Assembly (NCBI RefSeq): GCF_032062135.1
Contig: NC_092863.1
Location: 18,904,750-18,968,749, forward strand
From: Pyxicephalus adspersus
Lineage: Eukaryota > Chordata > Amphibia > Anura > Pyxicephalidae
Reading direction: 5' to 3'
Length of the DNA: 64,000 nucleotides
The notes under the pieces are model-generated. The model saw only the letters and a list, made by a program, of their open reading frames with translations, searched no databases and was not told the DNA's origin. Position numbers and translations under genes: made by a program. How positions within the stretch are numbered: position 1 is the first letter of the stretch; each line of letters begins with the position of its first letter. This document shows positions 49,001 through 60,692 of this stretch, piece after piece.

Positions 49001-50150
49001 TTAGCTGATACTTTTGGTTTACTTTAATTTCAAGAATCTACAGTGTTTTTATAAAGCGTTTGTATTCATTAAACAATATTATTTTTATTTCAAGAGGAGC
49101 CATTTAAGTAGGGTTGTAAAGTATACAGAATAGGGGCTTCAATTAATCATCCAAGGCACATACTGTGTGTATATATATATATGCTCAAAGTTATATTTAT
49201 GTCAAATAAAATAGATTTGTGACACCTTGGAGAAATACATCTTCCCTCTTATCACTCTTCAACTTTGATTTATCGAGCAAATTTATTGGATTACAATGTT
49301 GGCTGTTACAAAATTGCTAGAGCTGAGCGTAAGACTGTAAATGATGGAGGTGGATGTATTAAGATAGGACTCCAAGGAATGTTGTACTATGGTAGGTAAT
49401 TAAGTTAAGCTCAGTTTCCTCATTTTTCCCTTTAGGGATTTGAAAAGACAAATGAAAATGGATTGTATTATTAAGCAGTTTTTATCAATTCTATGACCAT
49501 CATATTTTTATGAAATTTGTGTAATGACTAGAAAAGTGTAGATTTGTTCATGACAAGTGTGTCTTCTTCAGGGAAAAAAAACATGACAACTTTACATGAA
49601 AGATAGGGTCATTTTCTCTCCACTTCAGAGACTTCGCCAGCACATATTTCACACTTACCGCTAGGATGAACAGTTTTATCTAGTTATTATATAGTTTTAT
49701 TGTGAAATAAATATTCTGGCTGGTAAAGACAATAGAAAACAAATACAGTAAAAAAGATAACAGTGCAAAAAGATATACCATACAATCGAGTGCAAAATAC
49801 AAAAAAAAGAGAAACAAGGTGTGTTGGGCCCCAAAAAGACCCTAAGATAAATACCATTACTGCAGACGGGAAATACATCCCAAAATATTGTCTTTGCCCC
49901 TTAATTTTTTAATTTTATAAAAGTGATCAAATATACATCAAAAAATTAGAAAAATAACCATATAACCAAGGGACAAAACCAAGTCCCAAAAACTAAGGTA
50001 TTTTATTTTCTATTTTGAAATGTCATGACATTTTTGGAGAGTAATAAGAGATCAAACAAGGTAACAATGAAAACCCAATGGGAGTTGTGTTTATCAAAGA
50101 ATGAGTCTACAATAATATACTAGTAATATTGTTTCCAAGCCATTAGTCAA
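49001..50150. other. Intron; no exon seen
   Basis: AT-rich, with a short (TA)n near 49170. Confidence 0.5.
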
Positions 50151-50154
50151 AGAT

Positions 50155-50640
50155 AGTCATTCATAGTCCTAGACTAAACATAATTCTCCTGTACTAAATC
50201 ATAACTCATGAACCCATGTTTACAAGTCACATGGGGTGAAGCTAATATGAAGCTAATAGGTCTTATCTCACCCGACGCGTTTCACCACAAGGCTTCCTCG
50301 GGTCACTTCAGAGGACTTAGATTTGTAATATATTTCATGTACAATGTTGTATAAGGAGGAGAACGATGGACTGGTTCATTAATCATCTGTAAGGCTAAAA
50401 GGGTTGTTGTGTATCTTTCTGGTTAAGTGAGAACCAATTCATCCTTCTCCTCCTTATACAGCATTCAATATAAAATATATTACAAATCTAAGTGTCCGAA
50501 GTCCCCTGAGGAAGCCTTGTGGTGAAACGCGTCAGGTTCAGAGACAATACTTATTAGTTTTATCTTGACCCCATGTGACTTGTAAACATGGTTGAACTTG
50601 TTATGATTTATTACATGAGAATTATGTTTAGTCTAGGACT
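50155..50640. mobile_element. Large hairpin element with ACGCGT motif in both arms
   Basis: Arms of roughly 220 bases are inverted: AGTCCTAGACTAAACATAAT / ATTATGTTTAGTCTAGGACT, AAACATGG / CCATGTTT, CACCACAAGGCTTCCTCGGG / CCTGAGGAAGCCTTGTGGTG, and TTGTATAAGGAGGAGAA / TTCTCCTCCTTATACA. The loop is about 75 bases near 50370-50445. Each arm carries GGTGAAACGCGTC. No protein. Confidence 0.75.
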
Positions 50641-51086
50641 GTGAATGAAACTGTGTTAATGTTATAAAAAAAACAATGAAAATCCATTCATACTTTTGTC
50701 TTTGTTACTGCAACATAGTTATGTGATGTGTTGTGCTGTGATGTTTTGGCAAACAATGCTGTATGCTCTTTTTATGGTTTGTGAATGGACCCTTAGTGGG
50801 ACAACATACATATTAGAATATCAATATAATACCCTGTGTGACTATGCAGGTTTCAAGGCTTCCAAGGGCTTTAGGATACCATTAGTATGCAAATTCTTCT
50901 TTTGACTGTTTTAACAATATTTTGGTTACATCATATTTTTGTATGGGTTGTGCAATATCTCAGTATACTGTACTTAGCTGTACATTTGAACTCCAGCTTT
51001 ACCTTCCGTCTTGCACAGTTGTACAGGCTGCTTTCCTGTAGTTGCAAAAAAAGTACTTTGTTTTCACTGCGCACTGTCGCACAATA

Positions 51087-51255
51087 GGCCTGATTTATTA
51101 AAACTGGAGAAGAAAGGCTATCACGAGAGAACTTGGGTGATCCAGCCAACCTAGAATTAATTTGCTATTAGTTGAAAAATATTTTAAATCTTGAACCAGA
51201 TCCATTTCAAGTTTGTTGGAACACCCTGATTCTCCAATAATAGTCTATTTCAACC
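51087..51255. mobile_element. Foldback MITE, right end missing
   Basis: GGCCTGATTTATTAAAACTG start, GGTGATCCAGCCAACC left arm and AAGTTTGTTGGAACACCCTG right arm. It stops near 51255 where the family-B hAT begins. Confidence 0.6.
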
Positions 51256-51637
51256 TAGAATGTCAGAACCTGCTCCTCTTTCCTACCTTTTGCAGCTCGC
51301 AAATTACAAATCTCACAGAATCTCACGGGGAGCCATGTGTCACTCAAAGGGAAAGAAACTTCCCCCAGAGTGATGTCATGATGCCAGAACGGGCCCACTT
51401 ACCCATCGCAGGTCTGAGCCTGCAATGGGAGAGTGGAAGGGTTTTGTCAATTGACACAGCCTGCCCACCGCCCTCACCCTGTGAGGCGTACAGGAGACAT
51501 GGTCCTCGGCTCTGGGTGGTCGCCCCCAAAGCGGGGTCCTTCTCCTGATCCCACTGGGGGGTGCACCAGTCAGAGCTCTGGCCCACCTGTCAGAGGGCGG
51601 GGCCACGGACCTCCGGCTGGGGACCCCTGACCTAGAG
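51253..51637 (-). mobile_element. hAT-type element, family B, larger copy
   Basis: Interior matches 10887-11154 in reverse complement (GAAACTTCCCCCAGAGTGAT, CGCAGGTCTGAGCCTGCAAT). Right end GGGGACCCCTG at 51629 followed by ACCTAGAG. ACCTAGAA at 51253-51260 may be the matching duplication (7 of 8), although the left end TGTCAGAACC is atypical. Confidence 0.55.
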
Positions 51638-51829
51638 CATGCAGTAGCCTGCAGTAGTTTCCAAACTTTTCCAATCTGACATTCTGCCATCAAAGCATTT
51701 TAATATTAGCCCAAAGCTTGCATAATGCCTGCGTGTCAATGAGAAGAGAACTTGGGGAAAGTGCTGTAATTTCATTTTCAAGAAGCCATTAGAGATAGCC
51801 ATTTTAATGTAGTAAAAAAAAATCAACTT

Positions 51830-51975
51830 TTATGCAAATACCATGCAAATTTGTAACTGAGCCAATTAATCTTTGTATAGTGTTTGGCTCATTTTCAAGT
51901 TAGTGAAAATTGCATGAAATGTTCATGTGATTTGCATAAATGTCAAATTTTCTACATCTCATTGTCTATTTATAG
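51830..51975 (+). promoter_or_regulatory. Octamer cluster with MEF2 site, candidate intronic enhancer
   Basis: ATGCAAAT at 51832-51839 and 51843-51850, ATTTGCAT at 51930-51937, CCAATTAATC near 51863 and a perfect MEF2 consensus CTATTTATAG at 51966-51975. POU-octamer and MEF2 sites are typical of neural enhancers; function is inferred only. Confidence 0.35.
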
Positions 51976-52949
51976 TAGCTACAAATGCCAACCATGATCC
52001 GCTTTTATTGGATAGAGAAGCACAGAGATCGAGCGTTTATGTCACTGGTATGTAGGTCACATCATCATACAGGTATGTAATGCAAATTTTACTTGTAGAT
52101 TGTAGTCAGCGTTAGGTACTTGCATAGCAAATCTGATCTTCTGTCCACTGTATACCTAAATAGTAGTGTGCTCTTGAAAATATCTAACAAAGTAATGGGC
52201 TAATAAGGTGTTACAAAAGGAGAAAGGGCAGAGTTGGCAACCAAGAACATTACACCAATGTCTAATCAACAAATTGATAATCATACAACAAACCTTTTAC
52301 TTGCATATGTGATCTGCACTGACATCGGAGAAGGTCATTTTAGTACAGAAGAGCATAGACAACTATGCAAGTCCGAAGTAAGGCTGAGATTCAGCTTTTA
52401 TTGAATTAAAATGTCAATAAAAGGAGTACATAAAGATTGTATCATCACAAATTCTCTAATCCAGGCCACTGAACTACAAGTGTCTGGAAAATACTATTCC
52501 CAAACGAATAAGTGTGCTTGTAGGCAGCGGGTCTACAATGACTTCTTCCTGACATTGTTACATTTTTTGACATCCATGTCCTGAAACCAAACAATTGTCA
52601 TTCCCCTGACATGTCTAACAAGAAATCTGCTTAATTTGTTAACACTTGCTGTCGGAATGGTAGTTTGTAAATTGTGCTCATTGAGCATGCACTCTCGTCA
52701 TGCTGGCTAAAAAAATGTGTAATTAAGGTTATTGTTTGCAGTTAATGCTATAGAATTCTTAGGTTAGAATGAGTAGATTTTTTCACTTTAATGGTATATT
52801 ATGTGTATTTACTTCACTGGAAACCAGATTTAATTATTATTTTAATTGATTTAATAAAATTTATCTTAACATGAAAACAAACTTTTAATATATTGCAGCT
52901 GGCTACTTCTTGGATAAGGCAGATGCATTAGTTTGCTTCTTGAAGGGTA
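51976..52949. other. Intron; no exon seen
   Basis: AT-rich; no recognisable feature. Confidence 0.5.
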
Positions 52950-53032
52950 ATTACCATATATACTCAAGTATAAACCAATTTTTCCCCCCTCAAAATTCTA
53001 TTAGAAAAAAGAATCCCAGTTTATACTCTGGT
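52950..53032. repeat. ACCATATATACTCAAGTATA hairpin repeat
   Basis: Same type as 4521 and 12466; CAGTTTATACTCTGG closes the hairpin imperfectly. Confidence 0.55.
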
Positions 53033-53099
53033 CACACCAGTTAATAAGCTGTTTTTATGTAAAGTGTGTAACAAACTCTTGTATCCTGAGACAAGAGAC

Positions 53100-53256
53100 A
53101 TTATTATTATTAATATTATTAATAAACAGGATTCATATAGCGCCAACATATTACACAGTGCTGTACAATAAATAGGGGTTTTAAATGACAGATGAATACA
53201 AACAATGACACAGGATAATCCTGCCCCGAAGAGGTTACAATCTAGGAAGTTGGGGA
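53100..53256 (-). mobile_element. L2-like 3' tail, longest copy
   Basis: (ATT)n, AACAGGATTCATATAGCGCC, AACATATTACACAGTGCTGT, then CCTGCCCCGAAGAGGTTACA and ATCTAGG. On the minus strand TGTAACCTCTTCGGGGCAGG parallels the TGTAAGCTC...GGGCAGGG word of L2/MIR elements. Confidence 0.7.
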
Positions 53257-53698
53257 AGTAACACACAATAGGAAGGACATTCTGTACGGTTGTTACTCAT
53301 TTAGGAGATCAGCTAAAAAATTACAAGATACTTTATTCCATAAAAAAATGAAAATAAATATTTGTTTAAATAAATGTTTTAAAAAGAACACACTTTGGAA
53401 GAATTTATTTATGTTGTTTTTTTGGCATTTTTAATTGATTATTGTATTAAATGTTAGCAGTGATGGCTGCACTTTGTGCTTTAGGTCTGTATTGGAGTCA
53501 AAGCATTTTCCTGTATTTTCAGATAAGTAACCCAGTTTATATTGGGGACATTTTCTACAATATGCAGTACATTTTCTGCAAAATAAAAACTGTAGGTCCT
53601 GACAGAAATAGAGTTTTCATAACTGCCGTGTCAACAGCCACAGTGATCATAGGCTCTTATACACTACTGTTGATTAGTTAAAATCCAGGAAACGAGTT

Positions 53699-53912
53699 GG
53701 GCCTGATTTATTTAGCTCTCTAAGACTGAAGAAGATTATATTAGAACCTGTGTGATCCAACAAACCTGGAATGGATTTCTTAATATAATTTCCTAATATT
53801 TGGCAAATGTTTTCAATCGTGGACCAGACCCATTCCAGGTTTGCTGGATCACCCATGTTCACCCATGATAGTCTATCTTCTTCAGTCTTAGAGAGCATTA
53901 ATAAATCAAGCC
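53699..53912. mobile_element. Foldback MITE, best-preserved copy
   Basis: Left GGGCCTGATTTATTTAGCTC, TCTAAGACTGAAGAAGAT; right ATCTTCTTCAGTCTTAGAGA, GCATTAATAAATCAAGCC. Arms also pair at CAACAAACCTGGAATGG / CCATTCCAGGTTTGCTG. Confidence 0.8.
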
Positions 53913-54924
53913 AATTATCAGCAACAATTCTAAGCCTCTAAAAATGGACAATATTCATTACCAAGGCAGCTAACACCATGCTTACCCCGAACAATGTGCA
54001 TTTTATTAGAAATACCATGAAAACAATACATAAAAGTCTTGTTTATTAGTAAATATGTTCTGCAAAGTGTTCTTGCCAGGATCTTTCCTTTAATTACTGT
54101 GGAAATTCCTAATTAATTTTAGCTCAATACTTTTGTTCTTCGGGTTCTTATTATAATGTTTTTCACAGTACACTTTAGCTTGTAGGGGACAAACTGTACA
54201 ACATATTGCTCTATTATACTGCATCAGCAGCCACCTTTAACAATGGCACAGCCGCAGTATGGGTCTCTGGCACCCACACATTCATTGGTGCAGTGTATTC
54301 TGGGATATCTGACTTGAGCCAAAAGTAGAACAGTATTCTGCAATTTACATTTCCCAAGAACAGTTGAGATATCACAGTCCTATTTATATCATTATTTATG
54401 ATGTGTCAGACCTTCAGGTGTGCAGAATATTGAACTGGAAAGAATGTAGGACACTTCAGGTTTATATTTAACACTGCTCTCCGTTCGACTTCCACATTCA
54501 TTTTAAGTTTGTTCTTCTGTACTCCCCAGTGTGCATCACAAGGAAAGAGACCTGACTTTAGAAACGCAAAGGCAGCAATTTATATATAGCAACTGTACTA
54601 CACTTATATTTACTTATATTTACTTCACTGATCATTTGTTCATTCCTTATCCTTTAAATGATTGCAACTGTTTCTTATACTTTATGTCTCTTTTTATTAT
54701 TTGGTTTTCTTTAACATTTTTGTATATTACCAAAAGAAAATGTGTAGCTCCATCCCAGTACACAAGGCACACAAGCTAGGTCACCTTGTGATTGAAAGAG
54801 ACTTTTCTTTGACCACCTCTGTATGGTGTAATGAATTATGTGTTTTTGGAACTATCATCTGAGCTTGAGATAGGTTGTTCATCATTTGGTGACGCATCTG
54901 AAATTATTAATATTATTATTACAC
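53913..54924. other. Intron; no exon seen
   Basis: AT-rich; frames at 54531-54862 are low-complexity and not recognisable. Confidence 0.5.
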
Positions 54925-55260
54925 TCTTTTTATAATGCGGATTGATTTAACACGCCCGTTGAGACTGTGTAATCAAGTCTCTGTGTGTAGTAGATACGTC
55001 GACACAGATTTTACACCGATCGTTCCATATTCCATATAAAACTCCAAAACGGAGAATATTACGGGGCATGCGATTTGCAAAGGAGGTCATTTTTATATAA
55101 CGGCTTAAAGGCGTCCTTCACGTTGCAATCCTGTGGCCTTGGTGGCTCATCGACGAATGGATACGGTATAAAACGCAAGAGAGGCAACGCATCATCGTTC
55201 ATTACCACCGAACGGCTCTTGCGGTAACCCCTGAGCCACCATGCTACCACCTTAATGCTT
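54925..55260 (-). other. CpG-rich segment with protein-like minus-strand frame, origin unknown
   Basis: About 23 CpGs in 310 bases, in strong contrast with its AT-rich flanks. On the minus strand a 63-codon frame (55250-55059) includes ALPLLRFIPYPFVDEPPRPQ and ends in CKSHAP and a stop; an overlapping frame continues with IFSVLEFYMEYGTIGVK. I do not recognise either. Its first bases, TGGCTCAGGGGTTACCGC, also resemble a tRNA A box, so a SINE-type head is another option. No upstream exon or start is evident. Confidence 0.4.
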
Positions 55261-55489
55261 GAGTTCAGTGGATAATATATTACATTCCCTGGTTCATCCT
55301 TTTGCCCCTCATCAAAATGCTAATTAAATTACATCCCAGTTTTTTTAATATACCTGATTATAGGTTCAATTACATCATCACTCAGTATCTTCAATGCAGA
55401 TCATGGCTGGTGAAGGGGCCAACAGGATGTTGAACATATCTTCTGTGATGGCTACATGTGATGCTGAGAGACTAGTTGTCTATGCTGCA

Positions 55490-55966
55490 CACATTTATAC
55501 TTCTGTTTGCAATCTATGTACATAACTCTCTCTTAACTTTTCTTCCAAGAATGTTAGTCGAACACAATCCCTAAAATGTCCATTTGTTGCCATTTACAAG
55601 TAATAGGCTCTTTACAATGAAATACACATACATGTAGGCAAAGAAAAAGAGGAGGTCGATCTGTCCTTAAATATGTCAGTGAGTAAGAAAAGAAAGAGAA
55701 AAGGCTGGGGTTTGCAGGTAAAATGATGATTATTATTAATATATATAGTGGGTTATATTCATAGCATACAATGCACATTTAATAAAATAATAATATTATT
55801 ATTGTATTGAATGTGCATTGTATGTTTTGAATATACATGTATATATATTTAAATGCAATAAATTAGTGGTCAGCTTGCAGTGTTCTCCCCAGACCCTTTT
55901 AGCCCGGTGCACCACCCAGCACTTTTTTAGTATCCACGCGGCTGTTTTTAGTGGTTACTGAAAAGT
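55490..55966. repeat. Dispersed repeat cluster, copy 1
   Basis: TTCTGTTTGCAATCTATG, CGAACACAATCCCTAAAATG, AATAAATTAGTGGTCAGC and TGTTCTCCCCAGACCCTTTT occur in the same order as at 57100-57459. TATCTTCTGTGATnnnnnnCATGTGATGCTGAG also occurs before (55435) and after (55970). Confidence 0.6.
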
Positions 55967-57099
55967 AAATATCTTCTGTGATAATGCCCACATGTGATGC
56001 TGAGGGTCCATACCTAAAGAAAATTAAATTCAATTATTTAACTAGGAGACCAGGGACAGTTTAGCTGGGAAAGAAGGGCCTAGATCATGCTAGGTGTTCA
56101 CAGTGAAATTAGAATAGCAGTTTCAGTACAGGAGGCTTTAGAGCTGTGCAAGTTGGAGTTCAATGTAATAAATATGTAATGCTCAATATTTTATGGCATT
56201 ATTCCAACATAGACACCTTTCAGGGTGCCAAAGTAATTCTGGAATTCTGCATTATGCAGCCCATTCAATGCACATACAAATTTAGCGTATGCTACATTTT
56301 TACGTGTTGCGTGTTGCAGTACGTGTGCGTTAGGGTGCCATTCCTTTTGAGTTGAACCACGCAATAACATATGCATGAAATGTAAGATATCTTACTTTTA
56401 CTTAATTTACCTGATTTTAGAACTTTAGTATAACAAGTTGATACATAAATACAGAATAAGCTGGTTCCTTCTTTACAAGTTCTTTACCAGAAAATGAGAC
56501 TTCACTACAGTAAATTGTAATAAGTTGCCTCCATAGCTTGAAGTTACTTCTATTTATGTTCCTTTTAATTATAACTTGTTAATTTTAGCTTTGTTATCCC
56601 CTGTATATGAAACATTTTTCTTTAGCAACTATTAAACACAGATGTTATTTGTCGCCTTGTATTTAAAAAAAGACAAAGATTAAAAAAAAATCTAATCAGA
56701 CTTCTCTGATAAAGGCAAAAGTGATAACAAGTGTGTAGACAAGTTCAATGATTGGTTTTAATGATGGGAATAATTATTGTAATGAAAATAAGATAGCTTA
56801 CTGCTGTGAGTAACAACACTAAACACCATGTTGATTCAACTAAATTCACAATTAAATACTGGAGGAAACATCATATCAAATTAAAGGTAAATTCAAATCT
56901 AAATTGACAGTGTCTTAGTCAAGGGCTTAAAACCATAACTTGCAGGGCTCCATACCAAACATTTGATGGAGTCTCTCCACTTCATGGGATTTTCACATGA
57001 TGTTTTTTAAGCCCTAAAAATAAGGCACTGTTTTCCTGGAGGCCAGGGATCCATACTGCTATCATTTATACTAGTATTACTGGTTTTATACTGGCATTA

Positions 57100-57459
57100 C
57101 TGGTAGTCTGTTTGCAATCTTTGGACATCTTACTAACTTGAACACAATCCTAAAAATGACCATGTACATTGGTTGCCATTTAAAACTGCTGGCCTCTTTA
57201 CAATGTAATCCATGTATATGTATTCATATGGAATAAATTAGTGGTAAGTGTTACAATGTAATACACATATATGTATTAATATGCAATACGTTAGTGGTAA
57301 GTATGCAGTGTTCTCCCCAGCCCTTTTTACCGGGGTACACCACCCAGCACTTTTCAGTATCCACCCGGCTGTTTTTGGATGGTTACTGAAAAGTTGGGTC
57401 ACAATACAGGGGCGACCACCCACCTTCAGCTTTCTCCTACCAAGCTTAAAAAAATGTCT
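57100..57459. repeat. Dispersed repeat cluster, copy 2
   Basis: TCTGTTTGCAATCTTTGG, TGAACACAATCCTAAAAATG, two AATAmnTTAGTGGTAAG words, then TGTTCTCCCCAGCCCTTTTT and GGTTACTGAAAAGTTGGGTC. The open frames here are not genes. Confidence 0.6.
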
Positions 57460-60400
57460 TAGGAGTATACTGATGTGGAAATGTTCTCTACATTTACTGC
57501 AAATACAGAATTCAATGTTACATTGGTTGTCAGTGTAAGTAATTGCTTTACATTGTCAGTCATTGAAGTAGTGTTTCTTACATTAGTAGTTGGGGAAATA
57601 TTGGCCCATCTTATTGGTAGTTAGTGGGAGACTCTTCTGAGGACCCCACTGATGGAAAGCCCATTGGAAATGACCTGATTACCCATGCAGTGACTTCTTT
57701 ACCTAAATATGCACCCTCCTGCTTTGCAGTAAAGAGAACAGAAGACCAGAGTGTCACATGACTGTGCATTTAGGTAAGTATTTTGGCTATTTATAAAAGT
57801 TATTCAAGGCTAAAGCAGCTAAGTTGTATGGGGAGTGCCCAAAATTCAGCTTTAAGGCTTGACATAGACTTTTGCCAGATCCTGCAGCTGTTTCTTTTGT
57901 ACCTTAAAAAATGTAGGTAGGCAAATTATTGTCAACCATTGACATATATATAGGGACACTTCTAATTTGGTCTGGGGATTCAGTTATGAAGAACTTGTGA
58001 TCACAAAAGTGCTAAACTGGTATGTACAATGAATATCAGATTTAAAATGGCATTACACCAGATGGACCTATAACTACACCTATAATATACACCCAAAACA
58101 GTTTCTAAGAGCCATGAATCGGAAATTACTGAAATTGTACGCTTTTTTAGTGCCATCAGACTCTTTTGCGAACTTGTGCTCCCTTATGTCCTCATTGATT
58201 AATTCATGTAAATACAATTATATAAATATATAACCAAATGTCCAGGATTACTACGACATTTAATGTAGTGATTAACCATGTGCGAAAGTCATATTTATTC
58301 TGAAATGCTTCTAAGATGTACTGTATACCCCTCCAAATTAGCCGAATTACCATGTTCTATCCTTATTCAGATGTGCCTCGATACACAGGTTTGGTCGTAT
58401 CAAAATATTGTTATTCACTTGGATAGATTTCTTGCCACTTGAACATCTTTCCTTGTAGCCAGTAAAGAAGAAGAAGAAGCCATCCATTTCATTAAGCAGC
58501 TGTTTCAAATAATTTTTGACGGGCTGACAAAAGTGTGACGCAAGTAATTTTTTGCAAACACTTGCAGGCCTCCAAAGACTTGAGCTGCCCATGTTAGTGT
58601 TTGTCCTTACTATTGCAATCCCTGGCAGGCCACATTATCCAGAGCTGCCCAAAGTTTGTTCTTTTCCAAATATTGGCATGCCATTACTGCTAAGGGCTGC
58701 CAAATGCTCTATTTTTGTTTCCAAGTGACAGCCCCCCTAATTTTCAGCTTCTTATACACGTGGAGAATTATCGATCAATGTCCATATCAACCACCCTTGC
58801 AAAGAAATTGTCCTTTGGTTTTAAATGTATGGCAAAACTATTATGTAACCTAACAAAAAACTGAAGCCTAACAAGTAGATATTTTCTTGGATTCCATAAC
58901 TGGAGATGGCTTTTATTGAGGATTGGAAAATGTCTAGTCAGATAATAAATTGTAATATATTACATATTACAAAGTTCCTTAAGGTAGACTTTTAATGAGC
59001 TAACTGCCATTGTTAATAATAATAATAATAATATTATTAATAATAAAGAATTCTTATTACCTAGATGTAAAGTTTATCTTTTGGCTTTGATAGTTTCTGG
59101 TAAAGACATGAAACAATGTAGTATAGGCTTACTTGTGTTTTCCTAAATGTGTTGTATTCTCTAGCACAGTGCTTAGCAGGGTTTAATACCTTCCCTTATT
59201 GTACAATAACTCTTGAAAGGGGCATTAGTTGTCTGGATAGGATACATCTTGGCTAGTGATTGACCAAGCTGCCAAAAGTCTGTATACCTGGCATCATCGG
59301 CACCTTGTTAAATCTCTTAGCAAACAGATCTACAGATGAGGACAGCACTGTGCCCGTTTAGCAAGCTTGGCAGTTTTGTAGTTTGTAGGTTTACCCCACA
59401 GCTTGTCTATGTCAGGCTGAGACTGTTCAACTAGGAGATGTCCACCAGATTTGGACTTTTCCTTTAAATTATTTTCACATATTACAGCTTTTCAGATCTG
59501 AACAAACAATAATGATAATTACAGCTTGTTCTGATCACTATTATGTAAGCTTAGAAAAGGTTCCCTTTTTGTATGTTTTCAGCCCACAGGTTAGTAAATC
59601 TGATGCATCCTGGGGCTCACATTGGAAAAGTAGCATGATGCCAATTTATTTCAAGTAGCTTTCCTAATGTCACATTGTGGGTATTCACAAGTGTCAATGC
59701 GAGAATCTAAAAATAATCTTGAGTGGAATAAAACATGTGGGGCTGTTCCATTTGATTGTTCTTGTGTTTCCCAGTGATTGATCAATATGTATTTTTAGTT
59801 GCTTTAAATTCTTGATATTGTTGGCATTCTGTAGTTAAACAAAAAATTACAAATAATAAACTGTAAAATTCGAGACAAAATGTTAGAAAGCGATATGTCC
59901 TACTTTACTATTACAGAGGCAAGTATTTTCTTGTACACATTTCAAGCCTAAATGTCCTAAGATCGTGATAAAATGTGTACACGTCTAAATCATCACTAAA
60001 AAAATAAATGCTTGCTGAAGTTCTGCTTTATTGATCCTTTTCTTTTCTTATTTATCCTATTGATTGGAAAGTGAAGAAGCACTGAAAGATGATAACATAA
60101 TCCTAGAGCTCTTTCTTTCTGCAAACATGTCTTCAGGTTTAATTTCTAAAAATATGGGTAAAATCTATAAAGTATAAACATAGTAAGAAAAAATGTCCTC
60201 CCTAAATAAGCCAGGGCAATAAACCACTAAAAAAAGGATGGCATCTGACTACAAGGCTTCTTAGAACTCATGCTGGATGCTTGTCTTATGTTGATGGGGA
60301 ATAAATAGACATGTCTTTGGGCATGGTATGGTTCTTGATGGTTCAAATGTCCTCATGGGAGAACTGAATTTTCTCCAATTTCAACACTTCAAACATAGCA

Positions 60401-60485
60401 TTTTCTTTTTGCATTCGGAAATTATTAGCTTGTGCAGGACTGTGTTCAAATAGAGAAGGCTACGTTTTGACATTTACAAATCTCT
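57460..60485. other. Intron; no exon seen
   Basis: AT-rich. ATTATTAATAATAATAA near 59020-59045. No second RIMS4 exon visible. Confidence 0.5.
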
Positions 60486-60487
60486 AG

Positions 60488-60692
60488 CAATGTTTCCCAA
60501 CCAGGGTTCTTTCAGCAGTTGCTAGGGGTTCCTTGAGCAGTTCATGACTCTCAGATCAGTTTAACTAATATCAGTAAAATGATTTAGGCTATCTGTAGGG
60601 GTGACATTGTTTTCAATGGATGTACTGTGAGTTGTGGATATTTATAATTATATTATACATTTATAAATATAGGAAAGGTTGAGGAACACGGC
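60488..60692 (+). mobile_element. hAT-type MITE, family A, degraded
   Basis: CAATGTTTCCCAACCAGGGT start, TTGCTAGGGGTTCCTTGAGC interior, AAAGGTTGAGGAACACGG end. Target duplication not clear. Confidence 0.7.

Noticed and set aside
48722..49027. 101-codon open frame ending in a Phe run and Gly run
   Set aside because: The C-terminal half is the T38-G13 homopolymer.
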